DNA from: Synechococcus sp. C9
Lineage (GTDB): Bacteria > Cyanobacteriota > Cyanobacteriia > Gloeomargaritales > Gloeomargaritaceae
Length of the DNA stretch: 64,000 nucleotides
Assembly: GCF_022984075.1 (NCBI RefSeq)
Contig: NZ_JALAAD010000001.1
Location: 1,158,455-1,222,454, forward strand
Direction: 5' to 3'
Shown: positions 1 to 8,439 of the stretch, one piece after another
Layout of the letters: each line of letters starts with the position of its first letter
Numbering within the stretch: the first letter of the stretch is position 1
The notes under the pieces: generated by a model
What the model was told of the DNA's origin: nothing
Databases searched by the model: none
What the model saw: only the letters and a program-made list of their open reading frames with translations
Position numbers and translations under genes: made by a program

Positions 1-1432
1 CCAACCAGTGCGGTAGCCCCATCTTTTGCGCCACGTAGGGCACCAACGCCCCCGCTCCCCCGCCTCCGCCCACCAAAACCACGCTGTCCCGTTCCAGTTC
101 ATACTCGGCGATCAGCCGCTCGATCACCCGTTGCACCTTCCGGCTGGCTAAATCCAGCACCCGTTGCGCCAGGGCAGTGGGGGTCATGCCCAAATCCTCA
201 GCCAACCAAGTCACCCGGGTTTTGCCCGCTGCATCCAGGGTCGGTTCAGCCAATAACCCCAACACCACCGCCGCATCCGTCGGGGTAAAGGTCCAAGCGG
301 GTTGTCCCCCTTCTGCCACCGCTAAATAATGCTGAGATGTTAATGTCTGCCGTTGCCATTGGTCGGGTGCCGGGGCGGTATCGGTAAAGCTCATGTACTG
401 CAAGTTAGCAATATGGGCACTGCGGGGTCCCACGTCCACCAGCCGGTTTCGCTGCAGGCGGGGTACAGAACCCCCGGCAATCCCCAGGGTACGCACATCC
501 AAGGCTTTCAGGTACAACCGTTTGCCCGCCACCTCCGCCGTTTTCACCTGGGGTCGCCCCTGGAGAATCACGGAAATATCGGTACTGGTGCCACCCACAT
601 CCAAAAACAACCCCTGGGAAACCCGGGCATAGCCCAGAGCCGCCGCTACTCCTGCCGCTGGCCCCGAAAGAATGGTCAAAATCGGGCGTTGGCGCATTTC
701 CGCAATCCCCATCACCCCCCCATCGCTCCGCATGATCATCACCGGTGCCGTAATGCCACTGGCTCGCACTGCCTGTTCCGTACGGTTGGCGGTTTCCAGC
801 ATCCGGGGCAAAATCGCCGCATTGATCACCGCCGTGCGGGTGCGTAACCCCAGCCCATAGAGTTGGGACAATTCACAGCCCGCCGTTGCCAAAAAACCCT
901 GCTGGCGCAACCAGTCCACCACCTGCTGTTCCGGCTCGGGGTCATCCACCGCAAAGGCACCACTGACGGCAAACACCTGTGCCCCTTGGGATTGGAGTGC
1001 AGTCACCAACTTTTCTAAATCCGCCCCATTCACCCCCCCATCCGTCGCCAGCCAGCCGTGACAGGTGGGTAAAAACTGCCCCGGTGCCAGTTCCACATCC
1101 CGTACCCGGGTTTGCGCCTGCGTCACCCATCCCAACAGGCGATTGCTGAGGGCAATAATGCCAACCGTCGCCACATCCCCCTCCAGGAGCGCATTGGTGG
1201 CTTGGGTCGTACTGTGGGCAATCAGTTGAATTTGCGTTGGTTCCAACCCCGTGACCCGCAATAATTCCTGTAAGGACTGGACAACCCCCTCGGCCACCCC
1301 CAATGCCGCCCGGTGGGTCGTAGGCACCCGCACCTTCCCCAACAAGTGATGGCTGAGGGTATCCACCGCCACCGCATGGGTAAACGTGCCCCCCACATCA
1401 ATGCCAATTTTGATCCCCGCCGGGATGGTCAT
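1..1432 (-). CDS. Hydantoinase/oxoprolinase family protein (3' end outside window)
   Basis: The gene starts at ATG 1432 and runs off the left edge, so about 477 N-terminal residues are visible. The N-terminus has the sugar-kinase-like phosphate motif IGIDVGGTFTHAVAVD, followed by the family stretch TTQATNALLEG near residue 60 and a second nucleotide motif, FLDVGGTSTDISV, near residue 275. These fit the HyuA/5-oxoprolinase A family, which hydrolyses cyclic amides such as hydantoins or 5-oxoproline using ATP; the exact substrate cannot be read from sequence. The gene is transcribed away from the insertion sequence that begins 43 bp upstream of its start, so its promoter region is short and may have been altered by that insertion. 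Family assignment is firm; substrate is unknown. Confidence 0.9.
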   Translation of the reverse strand, partial: MTIPAGIKIGIDVGGTFTHAVAVDTLSHHLLGKVRVPTTHRAALGVAEGVVQSLQELLRVTGLEPTQIQLIAHSTTQATNALLEGDVATVGIIALSNRLLGWVTQAQTRVRDVELAPGQFLPTCHGWLATDGGVNGADLEKLVTALQSQGAQVFAVSGAFAVDDPEPEQQVVDWLRQQGFLATAGCELSQLYGLGLRTRTAVINAAILPRMLETANRTEQAVRASGITAPVMIMRSDGGVMGIAEMRQRPILTILSGPAAGVAAALGYARVSQGLFLDVGGTSTDISVILQGRPQVKTAEVAGKRLYLKALDVRTLGIAGGSVPRLQRNRLVDVGPRSAHIANLQYMSFTDTAPAPDQWQRQTLTSQHYLAVAEGGQPAWTFTPTDAAVVLGLLAEPTLDAAGKTRVTWLAEDLGMTPTALAQRVLDLASRKVQRVIERLIAEYELERDSVVLVGGGGGAGALVPYVAQKMGLPHWL

Positions 1433-1466
1433 GCGCTCCCCATTCGCAAAAGACGCTTAGAATGAT

Positions 1467-1475
1467 GGTATCGGG
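1467..1475. repeat. Target-site duplication, left copy
   Basis: GGTATCGGG directly precedes the left inverted repeat of the insertion sequence and is repeated exactly at 2563-2571. Confidence 0.9.
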
Positions 1476-2562
1476 CAGTAGTGTTGAATGTTAACGAAAG
1501 GGTGGAAAAGGGAGACTAAAAATGGTATTTTAGATTGGTAGAAACCACGAGTAACAGTATTTTTATGAGACGACAAATTCAGGGACTTATCAAGCCCTTG
1601 CTGAACCTTCTTCCCAAAAACGACTATCCAGTCTTGGATACTCGCTTGTTTGTACTCATATGGATGCACTTCATTTTAGATGCAAGAGTCGCCACCATGC
1701 GGGGCTTATTCTTCCTCTTGAATCATCTCAATTTTAAAGTTGACATATCAACGTTTTCTAAGGCGTGTAAACATCGTAGCACCGAGCCGTTTCAAGTGAT
1801 CCTAAGAGAACTGCAAAAACGGCTTAAACATCATCAAGGTGAATTTAAGCACTTATTCCCATTAGATTCTACCATTATCACCCTGACCAGCAAATTATTC
1901 TGGCACTACAAGCAGGTAAAATTGACGCTTGGCCTGGATATAAATGAGGGCAATATCGGTGACGAATCAATTATATTTGGAAAGACTAATGACCATAAAA
2001 TTGGGCATCTTGTGATTGGGACGATACCTGAGAATGCCGTTGGTATCATGGATAGGGGTTTTGCTTCCTGGAAATTAATGGACGAAATGTGTAAACGAAA
2101 TACATTGTTTATTGTGCGGATTAGAAATAATATGAAGTTGCAACCTGACAATCCGGATATTCGGGTAATTCAATTTTTTAATGAAGAGGAAAACACAGAA
2201 TATAGGCTAGCGACTAACGTGACTTCGATGACGGATGAAGAGATTTGTTCAGCCTATCGTTTGCGCTGGCGAATTGAGTTGCTTTGGAAGGCACTAAAGA
2301 TGCACTTGAAATTGGATAGAATCATTACCAAGAATGAGAATGGTGTGCGGCTACAGATTTATGCCGTATTGATTGGTTATCTAATTTTAAGATTGCTGGA
2401 GATAGGTCACAATAAGACCTATGAATTGATTGACAAGTTGCGATATTTACAAATAGAAATAGGCCGACACTGTAGCTTCATGGAACTCGTAGGGGTAGAG
2501 CCGCTCGTAGGATAACCCTGACCCCTTATGTTAAGTTTTATTACGGACATTCAACACTACTG
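1476..2562 (+). mobile_element. Complete IS4-type insertion sequence, 1087 bp
   Basis: The two ends are perfect 16-bp inverted repeats: CAGTAGTGTTGAATGT at 1476-1491 and its reverse complement at 2547-2562. They are flanked by an exact 9-bp direct repeat, GGTATCGGG, at 1467-1475 and 2563-2571, the target-site duplication. One transposase gene fills the element. Intact ends, duplication and reading frame suggest a recent insertion. It landed between the divergent hydantoinase and zinc-ribbon genes, 16 bp before the latter's start codon. Confidence 0.95.
1565..2515 (+). CDS. IS4-family DDE transposase
   Basis: This encodes the cut-and-paste transposase of the flanking insertion sequence. The catalytic triad is visible as LDST near residue 101, MDRGF near residue 163, and the E of the IS4 signature Y-x2-R-x3-E-x6-K, here YRLRWRIELLWKALK, near residue 241. 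Length is about 316 residues from ATG 1565. An in-frame TTG at 1535 would add ten residues, and neither start has a convincing ribosome-binding site. The frame is open to the stop 47 bp before the right end. Base composition is clearly A+T-richer than the neighbouring host genes. All key residues are present, so it is probably active. Confidence 0.93.
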   Translation: MRRQIQGLIKPLLNLLPKNDYPVLDTRLFVLIWMHFILDARVATMRGLFFLLNHLNFKVDISTFSKACKHRSTEPFQVILRELQKRLKHHQGEFKHLFPLDSTIITLTSKLFWHYKQVKLTLGLDINEGNIGDESIIFGKTNDHKIGHLVIGTIPENAVGIMDRGFASWKLMDEMCKRNTLFIVRIRNNMKLQPDNPDIRVIQFFNEEENTEYRLATNVTSMTDEEICSAYRLRWRIELLWKALKMHLKLDRIITKNENGVRLQIYAVLIGYLILRLLEIGHNKTYELIDKLRYLQIEIGRHCSFMELVGVEPLVG

Positions 2563-2571
2563 GGTATCGGG
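2563..2571. repeat. Target-site duplication, right copy
   Basis: GGTATCGGG directly follows the right inverted repeat and matches 1467-1475 exactly. Nine bp is within the range made by IS4-family transposases. Confidence 0.9.
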
Positions 2572-2587
2572 AAAGGAACCTAGGACG

Positions 2588-2968
2588 ATGGGCAAATGGA
2601 GTGCCCAAAAAATTGATCTCAACCGGGTGTACCCTTGCCCCTGTTGTCGCCGGGGGGGTCGGTTACAGCAAATTACCTTGACCGATGCCTTTGGCTGTGA
2701 CCGTTGCCAGCAAATTTTTGTACTCAAAGAATCCGATCAAATTCTCGAGCAACTCAGTAGCACCTATCCCGCCCAACGGGCGTGGTTTTGGGATGGACAA
2801 TCTTGGCAAAGACTCTATCAAATTTGGGGACGGGTCACACCCTTAAATGGGATTTCCCTATTATTAATTCGCCTCCCCTTACTATTTATTTTATTCTTGC
2901 TGGTGATCATATTATTAGCGATTTTCGGCTTTATTCAAATTTTGGCGACTTGGTTACATAGCCGCTAA
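2588..2968 (+). CDS. Zinc-ribbon membrane protein, uncharacterised
   Basis: A 126-residue protein with a Cys-x2-Cys (C17, C20) and Cys-x2-Cys (C37, C40) pair forming a likely zinc ribbon, then a soluble middle, and one or two C-terminal hydrophobic segments from about residue 90. I chose ATG 2588 because AAGGAA lies nine bases upstream and the protein then begins MGKWSAQKIDLN. An in-frame ATG at 2528 lies inside the insertion sequence and would add twenty foreign residues. No function is known to me; the layout suggests a conserved cyanobacterial membrane protein. The insertion sequence sits just upstream, so native promoter elements are displaced by about 1.1 kb. Confidence 0.8.
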   Translation: MGKWSAQKIDLNRVYPCPCCRRGGRLQQITLTDAFGCDRCQQIFVLKESDQILEQLSSTYPAQRAWFWDGQSWQRLYQIWGRVTPLNGISLLLIRLPLLFILFLLVIILLAIFGFIQILATWLHSR

Positions 2969-2973
2969 TTCCC

Positions 2974-3089
2974 ATAGCAATCCCAAACCATTACGCAACA
3001 GAAATTCTCCAGAACCATACACCGCAGGTGCTTCTTTGACGAGGGGGTACCCCTGCGACCCTTGTTCTGAAGTCAGTTAGGATTGCTAT
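2974..3089. repeat. Family A MITE-like repeat
   Basis: Starts ATAGCAATCC and ends GGATTGCTAT, its inverted complement. The interior carries the CAGAACCATACACCGCAGG subtype of the core. It fills the gap between the zinc-ribbon gene and the DUF29 gene. Confidence 0.8.
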
Positions 3090-3092
3090 AGA

Positions 3093-3566
3093 TTATTTGG
3101 GTTGCCAAGGGAGCCAATCTTCATCTAGGGCTTGCTCCAAGGTAAAGTCAGGCGCTTCGGGAATGAAACTAGAGGATATTTTCATGGCTTTAAGTATAAC
3201 TTTCCGAGCTTTTTGGTAGGATACCGAAAACTTTTCACTTAAAAAAGGTTTGAGGCTAGGGCTATCCTGGATAATCAATTCAATTTCTGAACGAAAATTA
3301 CCGATTTCTAAAATCCAGCCCCTAAAACAACTCTTCCGCTCAGATTCCCAATATTTGAGTTTGAGCAGATGTTCACAAAGGCGCAAGAGGTAGCTAGAAA
3401 TGGCGTGTTTTTGACTCTTGCCCAAGCTTTCCACCTCTGCAATTAAATTCTCTAAATCAAGGTCACGGAAGTGCCCTGATTTTAACTGGGCAACGGTGCG
3501 ATCAATCCACAGCTGATAGTCCGTATCATATAAGGACGTGGGTTTGGCTTTAATTTGAGGTTGCAT
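3093..3566 (-). CDS. DUF29 family protein
   Basis: A 157-residue soluble protein matching the DUF29 pattern: an N-terminal YDTDYQLWIDRTVAQL, then DLENLIAEVESLGKSQKHAISSYL, then a helical C-terminus ending near LDEDWLPWQP. DUF29 proteins are very common in cyanobacteria, often next to mobile DNA, and have no established function. Start ATG 3566 follows an AGGAG-like sequence in AACCTGGAGAAAATGAG. A family A repeat lies three bases beyond its stop codon. Confidence 0.85.
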   Translation of the reverse strand: MQPQIKAKPTSLYDTDYQLWIDRTVAQLKSGHFRDLDLENLIAEVESLGKSQKHAISSYLLRLCEHLLKLKYWESERKSCFRGWILEIGNFRSEIELIIQDSPSLKPFLSEKFSVSYQKARKVILKAMKISSSFIPEAPDFTLEQALDEDWLPWQPK

Positions 3567-3661
3567 TACTCATTTTCTCCAGGTTGCCGTCGTTCTTCTC
3601 CTAGGGTAGCGTCTCTGCAAAATTAACCTACTTAAACCTTGATCACGCTCATCAGTTTCCC

Positions 3662-3780
3662 TAAGGGCACTTCTAAAAATGGGTCGCAGGGGCGTAGCCC
3701 CCGTCTTGGTTCTCGATAGGATGGGCATTTTAGCGAAATAATCTTCCAGTGGTGGTAATAAATAAATAGAGGTGCCCTTA
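3662..3780. repeat. Family B MITE-like repeat
   Basis: Begins TAAGGGCACTTCTA and ends TAGAGGTGCCCTTA, a near-perfect inverted pair. The interior has the GGTCGCAGGGGC / GCCCCCGTCTTGG hairpin shared with family A. The CIA30 gene begins 85 bp after it. Confidence 0.8.
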
Positions 3781-3864
3781 AGTTATTTACTAACTATATG
3801 TTCCTCAGTACCCTTTAACGCCAACCTCCTTTATGATAAAAAAGGTGAAGTATTGTGTGTCCCC

Positions 3865-4539
3865 ATGCAATTTCCCGATGTGGGTCGGCTCTGGCAAACG
3901 GTGACCTATTTTGAGGCACTGCCGGTCGTCGCCTGTATCCAACGCACCCTTGGACTGAACCCACCCCCCGCTACCGTCATGCCCCAAGGGGAACTGCTCA
4001 TGGATTTGACCCAGCCCGCCCCGGTTGCCCTCTGGGGTGCCCTGGATGACGTGGTAATGGGGGGCATGAGCCGAAGCGAGTTGGTGCCTGACCCCAGCGG
4101 TGCCCGGTTTGAAGGGACGGTGACCACCCAAAACAACGGTGGGTTTGCCTCGATTCGTACCCGGAATCTGGAACCCCCCTTGAATCTGGCGGATGCCACT
4201 GGTCTGGCTCTGCGAGTGCGGGGGGATGGCAAACGGTACAAACTTCTGCTGAGGGACAGTTCCAGTTGGGACACCCTCGCCTACGGTGCGGAATTTGACA
4301 CTCAACCCGCCACCTGGATCACCGTGAAAATCCCTTTTGCAAACCTAGTGCCGGTCTTTCGGGCCAAAACCGTTCCCACTGCCCCCCCCATTAATTTGCG
4401 CCAGGTGGTCTCCCTCCAAATCATGTTGAGTAAATTCGCCTATGATGGGCAGATCAACCCCACCTTCCAGCCGGGGGACTTTCGGTTACAAATTGCTACT
4501 ATTAGCACCTATCGGGACGACCCATCCCCGGCACTTTAG
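3865..4539 (+). CDS. CIA30 family protein
   Basis: About 224 residues. The central and C-terminal part has the CIA30 (complex I intermediate-associated protein 30) beta-sandwich signature: WGALDDVVMGGMSRSE, then FEGTVTTQNNGGFASIRTR, GLALRVRGDGKRYKLLLRD and a C-terminal GDFRLQIATIS. In mitochondria CIA30 is a complex I assembly chaperone; the bacterial role is unproven. The open frame reaches back into the upstream repeat through a GTG at 3772, but the first 31 codons there look non-coding, so I start at ATG 3865. A TTG at 3853 behind AAAGGTGAAG is an alternative. No signal peptide is visible from this start. Confidence 0.85.
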   Translation: MQFPDVGRLWQTVTYFEALPVVACIQRTLGLNPPPATVMPQGELLMDLTQPAPVALWGALDDVVMGGMSRSELVPDPSGARFEGTVTTQNNGGFASIRTRNLEPPLNLADATGLALRVRGDGKRYKLLLRDSSSWDTLAYGAEFDTQPATWITVKIPFANLVPVFRAKTVPTAPPINLRQVVSLQIMLSKFAYDGQINPTFQPGDFRLQIATISTYRDDPSPAL

Positions 4540-4638
4540 CAAATAGCTAATGGGGGGCGTGAATTCTTTAGCAATGAATGTAATTGCTTGCCTAATTGAG
4601 CTTACCCGGATTAAATTTTGTGATAATCCTACTTAAAT

Positions 4639-4847
4639 TTAGGGCATCTCCATTTATAGCAATCCTACTTGATTAACAAATAGCAATTCTCCAGAACCAA
4701 GGACGGGGGCGGTGCCCCGGCGACCCCTATTCCATTCTCATTGAGGACTGCTATATTTGCGCCAACCAAACATCTCATCGTTGGCATACCCATGTTACCC
4801 AGTGCCCCCTGCAACCATTAACTTTGAATTGATAAAGGTGCCCTTAA
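4639..4847. repeat. Family B repeat interrupted by a family A copy
   Basis: The left end TTAGGGCATCTCCATTTA (4639-4656) and the remainder from TATTTGCGCCAACC (4754) to GGTGCCCTTAA (4847) together align with the uninterrupted family B copies near 20339 and 49753. The insert at 4655-4755 is a full family A element. Confidence 0.75.
4655..4755. repeat. Family A MITE-like repeat nested in family B
   Basis: TATAGCAATCC at the left and GGACTGCTATA at the right. Removing TAGCAATCC...GGACTGCTA together with one TA restores the continuous family B sequence, so TA is the duplicated target. Confidence 0.8.
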
Positions 4848-4858
4848 ATTTAGTAGTA

Positions 4859-4955
4859 CTATAGCAATCCTACTTGCAAGAATTTTCCAGAACCATACAC
4901 CGCAGGTGCTTCTTTGATGGGAGGGGTGCCCCTGCGACCCTTATTTTAATTCATC
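4859..4955. repeat. Family A repeat, right end missing
   Basis: Left end CTATAGCAATCCTACTT and the CCATACACCGCAGGTGC core are present, but the copy fades into TTCATCTAAT repeats without the right inverted end. Confidence 0.7.
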
Positions 4956-5038
4956 TTTTAATTCATCTAATTCTCATCTAATTCATCGGTAAGGATCGGC
5001 GGCGGGCTGGGCCCGGATAGGGCAACCTCAACCACCCC

Positions 5039-5067
5039 GATTCATTTTTGGTAAAATCAACTATAAT
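5039..5067 (+). promoter_or_regulatory. Candidate nadA promoter
   Basis: A perfect -10 box TATAAT lies at 5062-5067, 37 bases before the nadA start. The -35 position (about 5039-5044) is a poor match, so this rests mainly on the -10 box. Confidence 0.35.
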
Positions 5068-5104
5068 TAAACAAAGCGTTACAAACTCTCTCAGGAGCGG
5101 GTCT

Positions 5105-6070
5105 ATGTTGTTGCCAGTCATGGAAGCGGCGGTTCTGCCTCGGGACTTGGCGGGGGCGGTGCGGGCACTGAAGCAGGAATTGCGGGCGGTGATTTTGGCG
5201 CACTACTATCAGGAACCCCAGGTGCAGGACATTGCCGATTATGTGGGGGATTCCCTGGGCTTGTCCCGGCAGGCGGCTCAGACCGAGGCGGATGTGATTC
5301 TCTTCGCCGGGGTGCATTTCATGGCGGAAACAGCTAAAATTCTCAATCCTGAAAAACAGGTTTTGCTCCCGGATTTAGCCGCTGGTTGCTCCTTGGCGGA
5401 TACCTGTCCCCCCGCAGAATTTGCTCAATTTAAGGCTCGTTATCCTGATCATTTGGTCATTTCTTATATCAACTGCTCAGCGGCAATTAAGGCCATGAGT
5501 GATATTATTTGCACCAGTTCCAATGCGGTAGCTATTGTGCAACAAATCCCCCCGGATCAACCAATTTTATTCGCCCCGGATCAAAATTTAGGACGCTATG
5601 TGATGCAACAAACCGGGCGGGAAATGGTACTCTGGCCGGGGAGTTGTTTGGTGCATGAAACCTTTTCTTATCAACAGTTGGTGAAGCTGAAAGTCCGTCA
5701 TCCCCAAGCCAAAATTATTGCCCACCCGGAATGTGAAACCCCGGTTTTAGGGCTGGCGGATTACATTGCATCCACCAGTGGGTTACTCAAATATATTCAG
5801 CGGGATACAGCCCAGGAATTTATCGTGGTGACCGAGCCAGGCATTATCCACCAAATGCAAAAAGCGGCTCCTGAAAAAACCTTTATTCCTGCCCCCGCCA
5901 ACAACGGTTGTGCCTGTAATGAATGCCCATTTATGCGCTTAAATACTTTAGAAAAAGTCTATTTGGCATTGCGGGATCGACAACCGGAAATTACTTTGAC
6001 GGAGGAAATCCGTTTGGCGGCATTGGCACCTTTGGAGCGGATGTTGGCGATGAGTGAGGGGATTCGCTGA
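5105..6070 (+). CDS. nadA: Quinolinate synthase NadA
   Basis: Condenses iminoaspartate with dihydroxyacetone phosphate to quinolinate in de novo NAD synthesis, using a 4Fe-4S cluster. The three-fold repeated fold is visible, with [20 protein letters not shown] near the N-terminus, AGCSLADTC, the WPGSCLVHE segment and CACNECPFM near the C-terminus, which supply the cluster cysteines. Length from ATG 5105 is 321 residues, normal for the family. ATG 5105 is preferred because CAGGAG lies about nine bases upstream; an in-frame start at 5048 falls within the promoter region. The next enzyme of the pathway, nadC, is also in the window at 23486 but is not linked. Confidence 0.97.
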   Translation: MLLPVMEAAVLPRDLAGAVRALKQELRAVILAHYYQEPQVQDIADYVGDSLGLSRQAAQTEADVILFAGVHFMAETAKILNPEKQVLLPDLAAGCSLADTCPPAEFAQFKARYPDHLVISYINCSAAIKAMSDIICTSSNAVAIVQQIPPDQPILFAPDQNLGRYVMQQTGREMVLWPGSCLVHETFSYQQLVKLKVRHPQAKIIAHPECETPVLGLADYIASTSGLLKYIQRDTAQEFIVVTEPGIIHQMQKAAPEKTFIPAPANNGCACNECPFMRLNTLEKVYLALRDRQPEITLTEEIRLAALAPLERMLAMSEGIR

Positions 6071-6394
6071 AATGGAAGTCCACCACCGGCAACATTAACC
6101 TTCTACGCACATAACAATCCCATTTGATTAACGCAATTCCCCAGAACTAAGGTGCTCCGTTTCCGTTGATGGGCACTGGCAGAAAATAATTCTGCTGAAA
6201 GACCCTGATTACCAAAAACTCAAGATGTGGCAACCCGGATTCGTAACTCGCTGGGGATGGTGCCCTTGCCACCTGTAATTCCTCAATGCCCAATAAATTA
6301 ATGTTTTCTTTAGGGTTTGGGTGAACAATTTCTGCAATCTTTGGGTGAGGTTAACAACAGATTACAAGAAGTTAAAGACTCCGAAAGGGAAGGT
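6071..6394. other. Leader region upstream of lrtA
   Basis: Over 300 bases. A decayed family A fragment lies at about 6111-6160 (ATAACAATCCCATTTGATT, then CCAGAACTAAGG). The rest probably holds the lrtA promoter and untranslated leader; I cannot place a promoter convincingly. An open frame from TTG 6317 continues into the small ORF at 6395. Confidence 0.5.
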
Positions 6395-6457
6395 ATGGCT
6401 AGTGATAGTTTAGAAATAGTTAACAACCAATATCCTATTTGGGGTTCATGCCTATGA
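6395..6457 (+). CDS. Possible 20-codon leader ORF of lrtA
   Basis: ATG 6395 is preceded by a strong purine run AAAGGGAAGGT and opens a 20-residue frame, [20 protein letters not shown]. Its stop TGA (6455-6457) overlaps the lrtA start in the ATGA arrangement typical of translational coupling. The same frame extends upstream to a TTG at 6317 for 46 codons, so it could also be a relic of a longer gene. No homology is known to me. Existence as a translated peptide is inferred only from position and ribosome-binding site. Confidence 0.3.
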   Translation: MASDSLEIVNNQYPIWGSCL

Positions 6458-7038
6458 AACTCGTCATTCATGGCAAAAATATTGCCATTACCGACCCCAT
6501 CCGTGCCTATGTGGAGAGTAAATTAGACAAAGCCTTGGGGCATTTCAATGGTTTGATCACCGAAGTGGATGCCCACCTATCCGTTGCTCGTAATCCTCGG
6601 ATTCACGATACCCACATTGCGGAAATCACCCTCTACGTGGGCGGAACCGTCATGCGGGCGGAAGAACGGAGCGAAAATCTCTATGCCAGCATTGACTTGG
6701 TAGCGGATAAATTGGCGCGGAAAGTGCGGAAATTCAAGGAGAAAAAACAGGCGAAACTGCACAGCACCCCTGTCCTGGTTACACCGGCGGAATTGGTGCC
6801 CCCCCAACCCCAGAGCGTGCCGGAATTACCCAAGGAGGTGGTGCGCCGTAAATACTTTGCCATGCCGCCCATGACGGTGGATGAAGCGTTGGAGCAATTG
6901 GAACTGGTGGACCATGATTTCTATGTATTTCGCAACGTGGAGACCGGGGAAATCAATGTGGTCTATGAACGCAACCACGGGGGCTATGGCTTGATCCAAC
7001 CCCGGGGCAACGGCCACGCCCCTCCTAAATCCCACTAA
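6454..7038 (+). CDS. lrtA: Long-form ribosome hibernation factor (LrtA/HPF)
   Basis: Promotes pairing of 70S ribosomes into inactive 100S dimers in darkness or stationary phase. The N-terminal HPF/YfiA domain (residues 1-105) begins [21 protein letters not shown] charged linker rich in K, P and Q follows. The C-terminal dimerisation domain (from about residue 135) has [28 protein letters not shown] and ends near GYGLIQPRG. At 194 residues this is the long form. ATG 6454 gives the usual MKL N-terminus; ATG 6448 is two codons upstream. In other cyanobacteria the lrtA transcript is light-repressed through its leader. A short ORF overlaps this start. Confidence 0.95.
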   Translation: MKLVIHGKNIAITDPIRAYVESKLDKALGHFNGLITEVDAHLSVARNPRIHDTHIAEITLYVGGTVMRAEERSENLYASIDLVADKLARKVRKFKEKKQAKLHSTPVLVTPAELVPPQPQSVPELPKEVVRRKYFAMPPMTVDEALEQLELVDHDFYVFRNVETGEINVVYERNHGGYGLIQPRGNGHAPPKSH

Positions 7039-7089
7039 CCGGCTCAGCGGGGGTTACACTAATAAAGCATCCTTGTTAATGTGACCCCT

Positions 7090-8439
7090 ATGCTGGCCGC
7101 TGAACGTGCTCCCAACCAGCAGATGTTGCCCCTGACCGCCCAGACCAACGGGCAAGGTCATCTGGAAATTGGCGGTTGTGACGTGGTGGAACTGGTGAGC
7201 CAGTGGGGTTCCCCCCTCTACATCCTGGATGAAATCAGCCTCCGCACTGCCTGCCGCCATTACCGGGAGGGTTTGCGCCAGGATTATCCTGGGGATGCCC
7301 TGGTGATTTATGCCACCAAAGCCTGGTGTTGTCTGGGGGTGTTGGCGGTGGTGGTGAGCGAAGGGTTGGGCTTAGATGTGGTTTCCGGCGGCGAATTGAC
7401 CACGGCGATCCGGCTGGGGGTGTCCCCGGAGTTGGTTTATTTCCACGGGAACAACAAATCCCTGGCGGAATTGCAACTGGCTCTGGACTATGGGTGCCGG
7501 GTGGTGGTGGACAATTGGTACGAATTACAGACCTTAGCCTCCCTTGCGCGGGGGGTTCAACGTCCTGTCGAAATCATGCTTCGTTTTACGCCAGGGATCG
7601 AATGCCACACCCACGAGTACATTCGTACCGGGCACCTGGACAGCAAGTTTGGGTTTGACCCCCAGCAATTACCCGCCGTCTTTACCTGGTTGCGGGAACA
7701 TCCCCAGCTTAAATGTATTGGGTTGCACGCCCACATCGGTTCGCAGATTTTCGCTTTGGAACCCCACCGGGACCTGACCGAGGTGTTGGTGGAGGTTTAC
7801 GCCCAGGGTTTGCAGGCGGGTTTGCCCCTGCGGGAGGTGAATGTGGGGGGCGGTTTGGGGATTCGTTACACGGAGGCGGATCACCCCCCGGCGATTCGGG
7901 ACTGGGTGCGGGTGGTGAGCAAGGGCATTACCCACCATTGCCAACAGAGGGGTTTGCCGCTACCTAAATTGATCTGTGAACCGGGGCGGTCGTTGGTGGG
8001 GCCAGCCTGTGTGACGGCTTATACGATTGGCGGACGCAAGGAAATTCCCGCTGGGCGTACCTATATCAGTGTGGACGGGGGAATGTCCGATAATCCCCGA
8101 CCCATTACCTACCAGGCGCAGTACCAGGCGGTGGTGGCGAATCGGGTGGCTGACCCGCTAGCGGAAACCGTGACTGTGGCGGGAAAACACTGCGAATCTG
8201 GAGATATTTTATTAAAAGATATTGCCCTCCCACGCACGCAACCGGGGGATATTCTGGTGGTGTTGGCAACGGGTGCCTACAACTACAGCATGGCTTCCAA
8301 CTACAACCGGATACCCCGACCGGCGGCGGTTTTGGTGCAAGATGGGTCTGCCAATTTGCTGATCAAGCGGGAAACCTGGGAGGATCTGCTCCGCCAGGAT
8401 TGCCTACCGGAGCGGTTGATCACTCCCGCAACACCCTAA
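7090..8439 (+). CDS. lysA: Diaminopimelate decarboxylase LysA
   Basis: Decarboxylates meso-diaminopimelate to L-lysine, the last step of lysine synthesis. PLP-dependent, fold III. The PLP lysine is in VIYATKAWCC (near residue 80); the glycine loop NVGGGLGIRYTEADHP, the EPGRSLVGPA phosphate-binding stretch and the CESGDIL active-site cysteine from the other subunit are all present. Length 449 residues is normal. ATG 7090 is chosen over GTG 7081. The stop overlaps by four bases with the stop of the convergent LysM/DUF928 gene. Confidence 0.96.
   Translation: MLAAERAPNQQMLPLTAQTNGQGHLEIGGCDVVELVSQWGSPLYILDEISLRTACRHYREGLRQDYPGDALVIYATKAWCCLGVLAVVVSEGLGLDVVSGGELTTAIRLGVSPELVYFHGNNKSLAELQLALDYGCRVVVDNWYELQTLASLARGVQRPVEIMLRFTPGIECHTHEYIRTGHLDSKFGFDPQQLPAVFTWLREHPQLKCIGLHAHIGSQIFALEPHRDLTEVLVEVYAQGLQAGLPLREVNVGGGLGIRYTEADHPPAIRDWVRVVSKGITHHCQQRGLPLPKLICEPGRSLVGPACVTAYTIGGRKEIPAGRTYISVDGGMSDNPRPITYQAQYQAVVANRVADPLAETVTVAGKHCESGDILLKDIALPRTQPGDILVVLATGAYNYSMASNYNRIPRPAAVLVQDGSANLLIKRETWEDLLRQDCLPERLITPATP

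Larger units (their letters stand above)
4540..5038. other. Repeat-rich intergenic stretch before nadA
   Basis: About 500 bases without a gene. It contains a family B repeat split by a family A copy (4639-4847), then a 3'-truncated family A copy (4859-4955), then a low-complexity run of TTCATCTAAT-like units (about 4951-4988). No tRNA or open reading frame stands out. Confidence 0.7.
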
